This document shows positions 46,524 through 60,020 of a DNA stretch of 64,000 nucleotides, piece after piece (position 1 is the stretch's first letter; each line of letters starts with the position of its first letter). The position numbers were made by a program, and so were the translations under genes. The notes below the pieces were generated by a model. That model saw only the letters and a list, made by a program, of their open reading frames with translations. It ran no database searches and was not told where the DNA came from. The stretch comes from Sanghuangporus weigelae (Eukaryota > Basidiomycota > Agaricomycetes > Hymenochaetales > Hymenochaetaceae): NCBI GenBank assembly GCA_033182465.1, contig CP137322.1, positions 2,666,001 to 2,730,000 of the forward strand. Reading direction: 5' to 3'.

Positions 46524-49500
46524 ATGGCGAAGGCTCGGTGGTCGATGATAGAAAATAACTACAAAGTGACCGATTTCTTCGCTCAACAGCCGAACTCTTC
46601 TTGCCGCGCTCCGCCATCGTCAGCTCCGGGCTTGAACAGTGCCGCAAAGCAGCTAGGCAAACAAGAGCAGAGGAAAATTACCTTTTCACAGACTCAACCA
46701 TCAACTAAGTCATTCACCAGGCCTCAATCATCGCCTCTCCGATCCGTAAGAAAGGAGAACGCACCTCCATCGACACTTCCTCCTCATTCAAGCATGTGCC
46801 CTCCGCTTCCGCCTGACCGCGAGATCGCCTACATCTCTTCTTCCTCTGACGCCCCATCGCACATATCAATCTCTAGTAAATCCACGGCTTTGACTGACAA
46901 CAGCGTTGTCGAAGTGGTACCTCCTGTCAAGCAGGATCGTCGGCATCTTCGAACATACGGCGTCGCCTCCTCTTCTTCCTCTCTTCTTCCCACGCAAAGG
47001 AGATGCAGTCCTAGATTGCAGGCCCCAATCGGCCGCTCAAACCGTGTAGGCAAACAAATTACTGTATCTCAGGCGCGAAAGCCTACAAGGAAGAGGAAGA
47101 AGCCAGAGGGTGTGCAGTCGGACGACGGGGACGTGATCGATCTCGAGGCTATGGAGGAGGTTATAGTCGTGTCTACAAAGCCGGCGCGTATTGACGTAAG
47201 TCGTTACCTTTGTCCTTCCCGGTAGTCAAACTCATGCTCTTTCCAGCTCGTGACACCTGAGCCTTCTGTCCACTCGCGACCATCAGCTTCACGAAAACGT
47301 GCGTGCCTAAACTCTGCGGGCTCACCGGATATGTCTTCGAATACTGTGGAGGTCATACCATCGTCTCAATCAGATGAACGAGAGCTGAATATACCCAAGG
47401 AATCTCGCAAGAATCTTCGAGACATAAAAGAAAGTGTTCGGGAATGGCAGCTCAGCTCGTCACAATCCAATGTTCCCCCTTCTAGCGATGCTTCTGATGG
47501 AACTGACGAGAACTTCAGCATGGATGTGGACGATCTCGACTTGGTGTATCCTCTGAGCTCGCTTGGACCACGGGAAAGGTCAGTGACTCCGGTATCTTCA
47601 AGCAGGACAACCAAGGTCTCGTTGCAGAAGACACCGCGAAAGAATTCGCCTCTACAAATGCCCACAAAGACATCATCAATTTGGAGGTCTAATGTTTCAG
47701 TCGGCGTGGAGCAATTCGAGATACCATCCGGCTCCAAGTCGCCTTCACCGATGCTGGGTTCAATAGCTTCTTCCCTAACGAAGGTGGCGACACCCGTGAA
47801 GGGGTCTTCTCGCAAGAAGAGTGAGACGCCGAGAAGTTCTCCAGGCAAGACTCCTCATATAGATGGAGTTGTTTCTCCTGGCACATCCTTTCCATGCACA
47901 GCAGGAGCGCTAGTGGATATGGATGTCCTACTTCTCAGTCAGAAAGAGAAGACTGTGGCCATTGTTGAGCGCATCAAAGAAGATGCTCGGGCTAAAGCAA
48001 TGGCCATGCCTGATGAAGATTCGATCATCCTTGGTTCTTTGGATGACAGCGACAGCGAGCTTGGTAGTCCGTCGAATATTTTCTCGGAACTCACAAAGGA
48101 TAGGAAGTACGCATTTCATATCTCTTCTCTATGTGATTTTAATCTGATAACATGAACATCAGCCCTTGCAAGGCAACAGGAGAATCCGCAAATTCAAAGA
48201 CATCTGATGGAGCTCTTTATGATGACCATAGCTCTCCACTCACGGACATTGACGAGCTAGAGGATCAGGTGAATCTAAAGAGGTGTTCACGAAGGACCAG
48301 TCGACGATCAGTGTCACCATCATGTTCTTCATCAACCACTACGAGGACTCGCAGAGCGCCAACTAATTTGCCAACTACGTTTACGAGTTCTACCAATGCG
48401 CTTCCAAGGAAGCGGGTCAATCCGTTTGCGAAGCTGCTTAAGGAAAGGGCTCGTCGGGATAGGTACACGAAGATCATATCGAGTCCGGAATTAGAAGACG
48501 ACGTTAATCTCTCTGATGCTGCGGAAGGATTTACGAACGGCGCTTCTGGACCAGGTTCGCAGCTACGCCGAGAGAATAGCGATGAAGGTGACTTCGAGAC
48601 GGTGGTTCGCAAAGCTGACAAACGCAAGCTGTTCGGTGAAGAGGACAATGGTGTAGTCGGAAAGATTCTTGAGGACGATTGTAAGGATAGAGGTAAGGGT
48701 AACGCCGTAGCCGCGAAGCCCGGAGTTCCTTTCTGGGTACCTCTTTCGGAAGAAGTAAAGCGAGTTAATCTTGCCATGGTCGGTCTCCCGCGGCTCGAAA
48801 TCAACCTTGAAGACCCTTCTTTGAATCTGCTTCAAGAGCTTGTTGATTTGGCAGGTCAGTATCTGTGTGTCCGCGTCGATACTCTCAATATTCACTACTT
48901 TACAGATATAGATGGGGCCGCTGTTGTTTTGCAATCAGGCTTGATCAGCTTTGAGGATGCTGGTTTTATGGAATGGTTATTTGAGGTAGCCATCTGCACT
49001 AGCGGAAGCCTGGCGATTTCAGCCCACGCTGTCCTGAAGCACATTTGCGAGTCTCGATCTCAGGAGAGTCGGGCGGTCGGCATCTCCATCACCCCTGTTC
49101 TGAAGGCTTTATCAAAGCTCGGTGCGAGCCGCGATTTCCTGGATGCTCTTCACCTAGAGGCAACGTCTTGTGATCGGTTAGCTCTTCCTGACGCTCTGCG
49201 TTCTGAGGCGCTTTGGAGGCTTTCCGAAATTATACTGAGCCTCGCCTCAGAAGACCTATTACATGTCGAAGACGTCCCAGTTTACTTTGCGCTATTTGTC
49301 GCAATTGGAATGGACATCAAGACAGATATCAATCTGAGGCTTAGTATCAAACGTTCTCTCAACTGTCTCATCAATGCATATTGCGGAGATTTCTCTGCTG
49401 AAAGGGGGGAAATGGTAAGCTTGGAATCTTTGTTCTCAATCAATCGCTCAAAAGAGAAATCACTTTACCAGGAGGTGGAGATCTGCTCAAAAATCATGGC

Positions 49501-50200
49501 GCTCACTTCCGATTTGAGCGCGGCGAATAGAGAGTACCTTTTGTCGTTTGTTGACGGCGATAATCCCGTTGCAAGACGAGTCGGACAATGGGTAGCTTTT
49601 GCCATGCTAACCGGCGATTATGGTGCACGATTGGTAGGCAAATCATCGCGACCCGTGAAATCTATTCTAATGTCTTTCGCCCTAGGCAAGAGAACTTGTT
49701 GTTGGCCCTCCCTCGCTTGCAGATGTGATTGCTCTGCTCGATACCCGTTTGGACTCTGGCTTGCGTTCCGACCATTTCAGTATAAGCCGCAATTCGGAAC
49801 ATTTCGATTCCTTAGACTATGCTGCGCTGGGACATCATGTTGAGGTCCTGGGTCGCGTGCTGATGAATGTTCCTCAGTACGTACTGGCCGAGAAGGCAGA
49901 AGCTCGTGCAGCACGAGATAGTGAAGATTCCCCACGGCGCCATAGTAAGGTGTTGTCCAAGTTGGAGATTATCAAAGGGTTACTTGAGCGTCTGGGTAAC
50001 AATATCGGTATGATTCCTTACTAGCCATCCACAACGAAATACTCATTGTTCTCTGCGTAGCTGATACGCGTGCTGCTCATCTGGACAGGTCGCAAACCAA
50101 AGCAGTGATCCAACAGTTAGCGATGCGGATCGACTACCAACGCAAGGCTGCGTACGAAAAACCCAAAATAAATAACTTCTTTAGACGCACGTTTACTTAG
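46524..50200 (+). CDS. Large nuclear helical protein, possibly WAPL- or CANIN/Nse6-like
   Basis: Starts MAKARWSMIENNYKVTDFF at 46,524. Exons join cleanly at ARID/LVTPEP (intron near 47,195-47,246), near 48,108-48,158, SSRP/ARELVVG (near 49,655) and GNNI/ADTRAAHLD (near 50,007). The N-terminal third is Ser/Pro/Lys-rich with basic nuclear-type signals (KPTRKRKKPEG). The C-terminal half, from VPFWVPLSEE on, is a long run of amphipathic helices like a helical-repeat domain. FF motifs stand at both ends (VTDFF; INNFFRR), resembling PCNA-binding boxes. Total roughly 1,100 residues. The fold recalls cohesin-release WAPL or the CANIN domain of SMC5/6 partners, but I cannot decide; a chromosome-maintenance role is inference. 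Confidence 0.6.
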
Positions 50201-50507
50201 TGCAGACTCTCATTGCATTGCAAATTCGTGTCGATTTCAGTTGCCAATGCAAATGATTATTACATTCGTTTCGAATTCTTTTCTCGGTGCATCCCTCACT
50301 TTTCTTTTTTTCTTTCTTTCTTTTTGACGTTAACCAGTAATAATTTGGCCTCTGTATGATAGATTTGAACGCCTTCATGTAGATACTTGCAATTTCTGTA
50401 GAAGTAGACGATTTCTGTTCTGTTCGCGTAATGTCACAGAATGTCACAGAGCTCAGCTCTCTCGCGCGCGCGACCCGACAGTCGGTCCTGACGGCGTCGC
50501 TGCGACA
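50201..50507. other. Intergenic, tandem plus-strand genes
   Basis: About 0.3 kb holding a pyrimidine-rich run at about 50,297-50,327; no gene. Confidence 0.5.
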
Positions 50508-53500
50508 ATGGAAAAGGTATCGCCCTGTGTTGTCGGCGACGGCTTACCGACTTGGTTTGTTCGAGGTCGGGCGCGCCGCCACCGATCTCTGCCAATCTTG
50601 ATTCTCTCACTTGCTGCACTCTTTGTCCTCGGTACTCACATTCACCTCACCTCGTCGTCTCGACAACATCGTGGCGTGCACATCCCCATCGATGCAGAAC
50701 AGATCCAAGCGCGCTGTAAAAACCTCAGATATAAGCCAGGACCCCCGCCAGATTTCGGAAAGAGGATCGCCTCAGACCGATTTGTGCCGGGAACGAAGTC
50801 TGTACTGATCAGGAACGGCACGATTTGGACTGGTCAAGCGGATGGCCAAGAAATAATCAAAGGCGATATTTTGCTCGACAAAGGACTTATACAAGCTGTT
50901 GGTCTTATTAACTATGAAGTCGCCAACATCTTGCACGATGATTTGACGATTGTCGACGCCAATGGAGCATGGGTATCGCCTGGGTGCGCACTCAATCTTA
51001 TTTCATTTACACAACAATTCCTGAATGGTGCGATTTTCACACAAAGCATAATCGACCTCCATTCGCACATCGGCGATGACCCAGCACCAGAGCTTTCCGG
51101 TGCTGAAGACGATAATTCTTTGAAGGGTGTTGTGCAGCCTTGGCTGCGAGCTCTCGATGGTTTGAATACCCACGACGATGCTTACCACTTGTCCATCTCT
51201 GGTGGAACGACAACTTCGTTGGTCCTCCCTGGATCCGCTAATGGGATTGGTCTGTCTTACCCTATCAGGCTTTATCTGCGTTTCTCATTCTTGTTGCTAG
51301 GTGGTCAGGGTTTCGTTATCAAATTACGTGACACCTTGGAACGTACGCCGACGTCCAGGCTTCTTGAAGCTCCGTTCACGCTGAATAGATCGGATTCCAT
51401 CGACTGGTCCCTTCCTCCACGATGGAGACAGATGAAGTAGTTTCCATTCTCTTTCACTATCTCAAAATCGGAACTAATGACCTATTAGACATGCCTGTGG
51501 GGAGAATCCACGTCGCGTATACGGAAATACACGCATGGATAATATATGGGCCTTTCGTGAGATTTACGATAAAGCACGACAAATAAAGGAGAAACAGGAT
51601 GAGTACTGTACAAAGGTCTTAAGTGACAATTGGGAAGGGCTTGGTGCTTTCCCTGACGGGCTCCAATACGAGGCTCTAGTTGATGTTCTTCGCGGCCGAG
51701 TGAAGGTCCATGTACATTGCTATGAAGCAGTCGATTTGGATGATATAGTCCGGGTGAGCTATCTATCGTTCGTGGGGATGTCTCTCTTCTGACGACCTCA
51801 TCAGCTGACAAACGAATTCAAATTCCCCATCGCTGCTTTCCATCACGCTCACGAAACGTACCTCGTCCCTGACCTCATCAAAAAGGCCTACGGTATACAT
51901 CCTGGTTCGGGTTCTAATCGTCATAGCGCTCACAACATCAGCAGGTCATATACCTGGCTCTGCTTTGTTTGCCACTCAAGCCCGATACAAGCGTGAAGCC
52001 TACCGAGGATCCGAGTTCGCGCCACGTATTCTGGCCGAACATGGTATCTCAGTGGCTATGAAGGTATCTCTCTCTACATTCGTAATAATAATGGTATTGT
52101 GCTAAATCAATTCACCATTAGAGTGATCGTATGTATTTCACGGAGAAAGTGAAGTAGTGGCTAATACTGTTCTGTTCATAGATCCCGTTCTTAACTCCCG
52201 TTATCTTTTGTATGAGGCTCAGCAGGCGCATTATTATGGTCTCTCGGCCAATCTCGCACTTGCAGCGGTCACTACGACACCTGCCAAGTTGATGGGCCTC
52301 GATCACCGTATTGGCTCCATCAGGGAAGGTTATGATGCGGATATCGTGATTTGGGATTCCCATCCGCTAGCGATTGGAGCAACACCTAAGCAGGTCTTTA
52401 TTGATGGAGTCGCTCAGCTTGAGCACCCAATCAACATTGAAAAACCTGATAGCTTCCAAGAAGTGCCCAAGACGCCTAACTTCGATAAGGAAGCCGCCGA
52501 TGCCGTCAAGTTCGAAGGCTTGCCTCCACTGACTCCGAAGAAGTCGGATTCCAATAAAGTGGTCTTCATAAACGTTAGGAATGTGGCTCTTCGTACAGAC
52601 CAAGGAAGTCCGTTTGCGGAAGTCAGATCATTCCAAGCTCAAGGTGGTGCTCTTGGAATCTTCGTAGTGCAGGAAGGCAAGCCTGTATGCTCAGGCTTGC
52701 AGAACGCATGCACAGCCTTTCTCGGGGTCCCGGAAACAAATATTATAGACCTCAAAGGGGGCGCAATTTCGCCTGGACTGCTTTCTTACGGAGCCCCTTT
52801 AGGACTCGAAGAAATTGAAGGGGAGAGTTCCACATCGGATGGATATGTATATGATCCATTATCGAAGGATGTTCCTCACATCGTTGGCGGCGATGGAACC
52901 GTGATCCATGCAGCAGACGGTCTACGTTTTGCGACACGAGATGCTTAGTATGTTATTTGATTTTGTTATGGAATCACATTCTTATATTATGATTTAGCTT
53001 GGCCTATCGCGCAGGTGTAACAGTCGGCGTCAGTGCGCCCAAGACTCGTAGCTTCTTGTCGGGACTTGGCACAGCATTTAGTCTGGGTGCTGCTCATAAG
53101 CTGGAGATGGGCGCTCTTGTGCAAGAGACTACCGCACTTCACGTAACCATCGGGCATCTAGGAACTGCGCCTAGTATAAGTACTCAGGTTGCGACGTTGC
53201 GTCGATTACTACTACAAGGTGGCGAGGGCGAGCTTGGATCGTCATTCATGGACGTCGCAGACGTGCGTAATCTTGTTCCCTTTTATCGATCAGTTTGATA
53301 GAAGCGTCATTTCTCCAGGGAAAGCGTACACTCGTGATTGAAGCACAGAGCGCAGACCTTATCTCAACTTTATTGATGCTAAAGGAAGAAGTAGAGCGAC
53401 AGAAAAGCACAGCGATAAAAGTAACTGTTGTCGGAGGCGCCGAGGCTCATCTCCTTGCCGAGGAATTAGCCAAGGCTAATGTCGGTGTTGTGCTCATACC

Positions 53501-53975
53501 ATCGCGGCCCTTCCCTTATACATGGGCACATCGTAGGATGTAGGTCGTTCTGGTGCATCTGCCTTCAGTCTTCGGGCTGATTCGATCATGTCACTGCAGA
53601 TTGCCAGGGCCTCCGTTATCTGAACACAGTGCGATATCATTGTTACTCAGTCATAATGTGACGGTTGGCATTGGGATCGAGGAATCATGGAGTGCGCGAA
53701 ACACGCGTTTCGATGCAGCCTGGGCACGTCCAATCTGATACCTTCTGATAGCTAGCGTGTTTACCTTTTCATAGGCTGCCTTGGAGACTGTTGGAGACAA
53801 CTCGAGAGCTGAAGCCCTTGCGCTCGCTTCCAGAAATCTTGAGAAGCTACTCGGTCTTGAGGTCGACGCAGATTTGGCAGACTTGGTCGTCACGGAAGCA
53901 GGCGGCATTTTTGACTTTGAGAGCAAGGTCGTAGGGATCATATCTCCCAGAAAAGGAGCCGTTGACCTTTTCTGA
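50508..53975 (+). CDS. Membrane-anchored amidohydrolase-family metal-dependent hydrolase
   Basis: Member of the amidohydrolase superfamily (imidazolonepropionase-like). A single N-terminal transmembrane segment (LPILILSLAALFVLGTHIHL) after an Arg-rich start predicts a type II membrane protein with the enzyme in the lumen or outside. Metal-ligand motifs are visible in order: IDLHSHIGDD (HxH), VHVHCYEAVDL, FHHAHETYLVPD and SDHPVLNSRYLL, then the tail motif GYDADIVIWDSHPL. A second, degenerate composite domain follows to the stop. At least eight short introns are needed (for example before IIDLHSH and before GGQGFVIKL). About 900 residues. Substrate unknown. Confidence 0.82.
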
Positions 53976-54607
53976 TGGGTGGTTGGTTCATACTTTGTTA
54001 TTGCTGTCCATCTCCTTATAAAATATATAAATTTTGAATACGGCCAAATGAAACCGAGAATATTATACTTCAAGTTTGTCTCCTGCATGCACAGCAATAA
54101 GGGGACCACAAATCAGATTAACGTCATTAATATTTCCATAGTGGAATGCAGAGTAATGTTGTACAATGGATGAAGAAAGCACGTCTAGCAATCAATGCAA
54201 GAATAACAGTGAAACGAAATAATGAGCGTGTTGTTTCTTGGGAGGCAATTGCACAAAAATGTAGCTATGGTATTGATATGTATGCCAAAAGCGCAGAATT
54301 TAGCTAGAAGACAGGTTGTGTCATATTTGCATGTGTAGGTGAGCGAGGGGATCTGAGCTGGTAACCAATAGAAGAATAGAAAAATAGAAGTTGTATACTA
54401 TGAATGATATGACTAGTTTCCGTAATGATGCTATAACTGTTGCGATGACGGATGAGTAGTTGACAGAATGCTGAGAGTCATGTACGATATGAATGCTGGG
54501 CAAAGGGTGGTGCGTGCGTGCATTGTTCGTCAAACAGGTCTGTAAGCGTATGATAGCAGAGATCGAGAAAAGACTAGAAAGCACGAATGGAAAAGCGAAA
54601 CGGGTGA
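53976..54607. other. Convergent 3' region, no gene
   Basis: About 0.63 kb between the 3' ends of the amidohydrolase (+) and the TRP-like gene (-). AT-rich, nothing recognised. Confidence 0.55.
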
Positions 54608-57330
54608 TCATATTCTAGGAGGCGATCCTCTTCTTTCATCATGAAGGCTTTCTTCTGCACTCTCCGACATACGGGGAAGCGCTACGCTTGGAACCCAAGT
54701 CTCCATCTTGCTCCCCTTTCTCGAATGTGATTGTGATTGCGACCGGGGCGTGGAGAGTGCAGTCGAAGGGAACGGCAATTCTGAAGTCCCAAGCTCGTCG
54801 ACTAATCGTTCAAATCCGAGTCCTTCATATTTCGGACTACGAGGTAGCTCTCGCCCGAACGTGGTCTCCGTACTTGCTGAAGCAGTGCCAAACGAATCAA
54901 ACGTCGTGCCCGTGCTCGGCATCTGGCTGCTTTCATACGACACTCGAAAGTCCGAGTTTCGTTGGAACATCTTATTCGACGAAGCGGTCGTAGGAGTAAT
55001 AGACGGAAATGATGAGTTCATTGCAGGGTCCAGCGGTTGATGTTGATCAGGTGTTGGGTTGTTCGGGCGCTCATCATAAAAAGAGGTGGCCCCGGCACCG
55101 CCGCGTAACCGCGAAGCACCAAGTTCAACGGCAGCACCATCTGCCTCTTTGTCCTTCTCATCCATAACCGAGTTATTTGCTGAATCCCTTGCACTTCCCG
55201 GCGCAGACGCACGTCCCCAATGCCCAAGCCTCAACGTCGACCCTAAGCGCGTACCTAAGCGCGCAGATAAATGCTCGCGCCAAAGCGCCCATAGACTAAA
55301 GTTAACAATAATGTTAAAGAACATCAGGATAACACATAGACTCGCAACGACGGCTGCTGCGATGCCGACTCCTACTCTCGGAATCGCTGCTACCTCGAAC
55401 CTCTCCACGAACGCGAACGTTAGTGCAGCAATCAGGATCCTTCCAATGGAAAGCGTTGACGCAAGGATATCCGCACCGCGGGTAGGGTGCGGTTTGAAGA
55501 CAATGATGGAGACGAATAGGAAGATCTCGACAATGAGAATGAGAATGAGCTGTACGAGACCCGAAGCATAGCCGAACGCCGTCACGGTAGCTTTGATGAA
55601 CAGCACAGTAGTTGGAATAGTGAAGAACCACCACCGTGGCGGCCGATAGGCTGCGTAGAAAACCCCGAAGGATACGCGGTATTGAAGCTCTTCATACAAG
55701 ACATCTGGACGTGATCGCCTTGCAAGTCGGATTGTGAGGAAGGATGGATAGAGTACGTAAAAGAGGATAACGAGGAAGGTGAGGACGGAGAAGAGTGTTG
55801 CCAGCCACGAGTCTTTCAGAGTCCATTGGTGCATGGAGAAGATCATGATAGGAAGGAATACGATGAGGATCTATCATGACGTCAGCATCAGATCGCCACT
55901 CGGTGAAGCACTAAGTTTACTCACGAGTCTAAGCGCCCATGACTTGCAAAATCCAACATAACCCTGCTTCCACTCCTCTAATTTCCCTGCATCTTGTCCT
56001 CGCTTCTCCTTCCTCTTTGTGACAAAGAATAAAAACAGCCACCCCATTCCAAAGACAAACAGTACAATTGCGACCAACATGAGCAGAATGAAGAATATGC
56101 TCATGAACGCATTCGCAGTGCTGATACCTAGCGAGTTGACGTATACTGGAATGCCCGCGTTAAGGACGTTTGATTCTGTCACCGTCACCGTCGTATCCCT
56201 CCTCGAAAGCTCGTTCAACTCCGAAGTACCATTAGCAATAACTTGCTGGTAGGTAGCGATCTTTCGCTGGAGGTTCTTGATTGCCTTAAGTGTCTCGGCA
56301 GTCATGACGGTCGCGACGTTGTACGGACTAAGCTTCCTGTTCACAAGCTCGACACCATCACCACCGGCAGCGTCGCTCATGTCACCGCCAGTATGATGTC
56401 GCATGTTATCGATTGCATTCTGAACAGAGCTCTCCTCGGTTGAGCCGAAAAGGCCAAGAGCCCAGCTGAAGTTCGTCGCGAACGCGCGGTATAGCACAGG
56501 ATAATTAAGGTCGAGAAGCGCGCTTGCCACGATTGTCTGAAATAGCAGCATTAGGTCGATGAGGCGTTGCGGTGCCAGTGACGGTGAAGATAATAATGTT
56601 GAAAGAAGGGCCGAGACGAAAGCCAATATTGCAAGACATCCGGTTACCCATTCGACTGCCAATTGTCGTGTTGACCATCCGTTCGAAAGCGTTGATTGCA
56701 CACACGCCTTGACCTCACCGGTATCCACTCGAGTAAGTGTCAATTGTGCAAACGCCTCTAGATCCGGGATCTTATATGCTATTCCCGGTATCCTGTTCGC
56801 AAGATCAAGGTCCAGAGACCTGATCGAGATAGTTTCGCTGCCAACAAAATTATAGGTCGGCAGCGGGCAAAGTGCTCCGTTGAGCAAGCTGCATAAATCC
56901 AGTGTGATATTAATGGAATGGGCGCCATATATGTTTAGCATCAAGTTCGCCGTTACGTTCACGTTCTCCTCGACGGAAGCAGCAGATATGTTGAAGAATA
57001 CAGATTCGTTCTTGGCAAAATACATGACGTCGAATTGCTGAACGAGAATGAGTTGTGGTGGCTCGCAGTATGATACCGAAGAGGTAACTGTATATGAATA
57101 AAATTAAATAAAATTAAGTGAGTAATCGATCAAAGAATAACGGGGAAAGAGAATTTGAGAAGTTGAGGGCGCCAATCGAAATTGAATTTGCGTTTACGAC
57201 CAAGATAGGCCGGAACGTCCCAAAGATCATGTCGATCGGCGCGCGGGAGCGGAATCAGGGTCTGTCCAGTACACTCCGTAACAGAGAGCAAAAATGCAAG
57301 TGACAATACCCACAGACCAACTGTCAGCTC
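54608..57330 (-). CDS. TRP-like polytopic membrane protein (FLC/flavin-carrier family)
   Basis: The fungal ML-like plus TRP architecture fits the FLC family of ER or vacuolar membrane channels or carriers. A signal-peptide exon (LWVLSLAFLLSVTE) at about 57,255-57,330 splices into TSSVSYCEPPQLILVQQF. A luminal beta-type domain rich in NxT/S sites (FFNISAAS, NITLDLC) comes next, then a block of about nine hydrophobic segments from VTGCLAILAFVSALLSTLL to IIVNFSLWAL. A cytosolic Ser/Thr-rich tail of about 180 residues ends it. One sure intron joins WALRL to ILIVFLPIM near 55,871-55,924. About 830 residues. The exact start codon is unresolved; MQKRRSYVSIF upstream is one option. Confidence 0.8.
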
Positions 57331-59146
57331 AGCTAGAGCGCGACGTATCGAGATGCACGGCGCTAATCGCTGCTGTGCATGAAGATCTCTCAGCAGCGCA
57401 GCGCTATTTCTCTGTCCCCATCCATCGATCCTCCTCGGCCACCTACCACAAACTGAAAGAAAGATACTCACATAGGACCTCCTCTTTTGCATCGACGAAC
57501 GAAGTGCACGCAAGGCAGGCAAACGCAATAACGGCATATCGTCGCAACCTGGCGACGGAGAACGGCATTTCAATGGGAGACCAGGCCAGCAGTCCGTCAG
57601 ACAGAAACGAATATCTTGAGAATTAGAATCCGGATAGAGAACAAAGAAGCAAGGAGAAGGAGAAGGAGAGTGAGGGAGAGAGAGATGGTAGTGGTAGATG
57701 AGAGAGAAGAATGAGAGGCCCGTCCTTTTGTGCTTTGGTGTTGTTGAGAGGCGATAGGAAATGGTGGTCGAAATGAATATCTTTGTCCAGAAAAGGCAGG
57801 CGATGTTTTTATTTCCGCGCTGGCTTGTACTTTGTCAACTTATAGAGTCTCGGGCGCGTCGTCGTGGCTGCTGTTCTGCCTGGAGGATGCAGGCGGCAAT
57901 GGCGAGGGCAAGGAGCGAAAGAGAGGGACGGACGATGACACACAACGATGCGATAGTGAGACTGGATATTATTTATTTATTTTACTCAAGTTTGACGCAG
58001 CACGTCTGTTCCCACGCCACCCTACCTGACACTCTTGCACCTAGGCACACACGTACATTCGCTCTTCACTTCTGCATGTTTGCACCCACAATTAATCCTC
58101 TTTATTTTTCTATCATTTTCTTTTTATTTGTCTGTCTACGTCGGAGACTGTCGGGCGCTGACTAACCTCAGAATACCTCACGCCGATCATCCGGGACGCG
58201 TCGGCCCTTTTATGGCCATGACGTTTGCCTCTCACATCAAGCTGCGCCTTTCTCTGATGAAAACACGCCTTATCCACACTCTCTCCTTGCTTTGCACATC
58301 TATTGTCATCTGCATATATAACAAGGAGGTGTCAAGACTCCTGCACTGCTTTGACATTGCCAATCTCGGCTCGGAACCTCTCCTTCTCAAGTGGACGATA
58401 TCTGTTCTGAAAGATTTAAATCAAATCAAATACGGTTAAAGACCGCACGCTCCTTATCTCGCGACAGGACCTGCTGCCCAGAGACCAGGAGGAGGAAAAA
58501 CTTACTCGAACCGCCTCAACCTCGGTGCTAATTCTAAGCTAATCTCTGTTAGCTCCGCTCAACGTCTCTTGCGGCTCCTACCCGTCCTGCAAAATGAGGA
58601 CTCCACATGGTATCTGCGTCTCGCCGATATAGCAGTATGAACTCCAATAAATCCTGTCGTATGGATTCGATCAGGATCTTGTCTGGGCTATTCTAACAAC
58701 ATTGCATACTCACCAGACATACCGTATTCTTTATAGCTACTGCAGAAATATTAATCCATTGAATGGGTCTTTATTCTCAGTCTTTATAGTAGCTACATTT
58801 TGCGAGCCAAATGCCGGATATGAGGTGTCTGATTGCACACACTCTCCTACTTATCATCAGTCGGGACAGATAGACTACTTCCCCGAAATCTCCTGCATCT
58901 CTCTCATTCTCGCGCTCTCTTCTGCCTCTTACCTCGATTCATTAGAGAACATCCTGGGCCTATGAACGTGTATACCTGACACACTGAAGTTCTTGATCGG
59001 AGATTCCCAAAGTCAGTCTCCGATATCTCTGATTGCTCATTCGTGAGCCGAAACAGGATGTCGCGTCAATGTGTGAAGTAGACTCTCTTCAAACACGGGC
59101 CCACTTCTCGACATGAGAATTCTTTGGCTCAAAGGAACGACTCATT
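57331..59146. other. Intergenic with a purine-rich tract
   Basis: About 1.8 kb upstream of the TRP-like gene. A nearly pure purine run lies at about 57,637-57,690 (plus strand). Pyrimidine-rich and AT-rich segments follow; no gene supported. Confidence 0.5.
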
Positions 59147-60020
59147 TCAATCATCTCTACCCACAATACTTCCGCTATTCAACGTCGATTGCTTCTCCTG
59201 CATCCGCCTCAGCTCCAACAGCTTCTTGTTCCGTTGGATGCACACGTCACTTATTCTGAACCTGACGGTTCTTATTAGCTGCCTTTTCTCCGCATGCATC
59301 GACATCAAGTGTACGAGGACAGAGTAAAGGATCGAATAAAGCAGACCGAGCTCTGCTTCTTTCTGATCGGCAGCGTCTCCCTCAGGCAATGGATTGGAGC
59401 CTATCGAGGCACAGGTGCGGTCAAACGGACAGTGTGTCCAGCCGGCTGCAATCCAGAAATACAATGCGTCTTCACTGATGTCTAGAAAGTGAATTCATAG
59501 ATAACTTACTAGCTTTTGGCCAGATTACGTCTTCGCCCTTCGCAAGCTCGGTGGTCCCAAAGAATAACTGCATATCTATGGTGTCCATCCAAGGAAGTCA
59601 GAAACTAGTCGATTATTCGCGCGCAAGCAAGCAAGAACAGCGTACATTCCTCCAAGCCTCTATGCAACCATTTGTCAAGATCGTCGCTAGAGGCTGGTTT
59701 TGCTCTATCCCTTACATCTGGCTGTTCAAACGTACTGCTGACGTTGGGGTGGTCAGCATGAAGCCCAGGTGTCGAATCCGTATTGGCTCCGTTCTGACTC
59801 CTAGTCATCACACTTTCAGGACCAGCAAGTATGTCTGGGGCGCCATCAGCTATTTCATGTTGATCACTTGCGTTGATTTGTGCATCCTCAAGACCGGAAC
59901 GCACAGAATCCACTTCCACTACTACTCCGTCCCGCATACCACTCGCGTGGGAAGACGTCTATTCAAGCACTCAACTAGTGAGTTTATATGCAAACCACAT
60001 ACCATCTTTGTGTCCGACAT
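59147..60020 (-). CDS. Small hypothetical protein, four exons
   Basis: Not recognised. Spliced reading: exon 1 MSDTKM at 60,020, then TSSHASGMRDGVVVEVDSV. A third exon begins in YMQLFFGTTELAKGEDV (59,550s) after an intron with GTACGC donor. The last exon begins ISEDALYFWIAAGWTH and ends SGSIVGRDD at 59,147. All three introns (45-75 bp) keep one frame with no stop, about 245 codons in all. The first half is acidic and probably disordered. The second half is helical with a basic, coiled-coil-like end (RNKKLLELRRMQEKQS). No signal peptide or membrane segment. Splice consistency is the main evidence that it is real. Confidence 0.6.

Noticed and set aside
57761-58165. 134-codon plus-strand frame
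   Set aside because: Low-complexity, hydrophobic tail from AT-rich DNA; no homology or splice logic.
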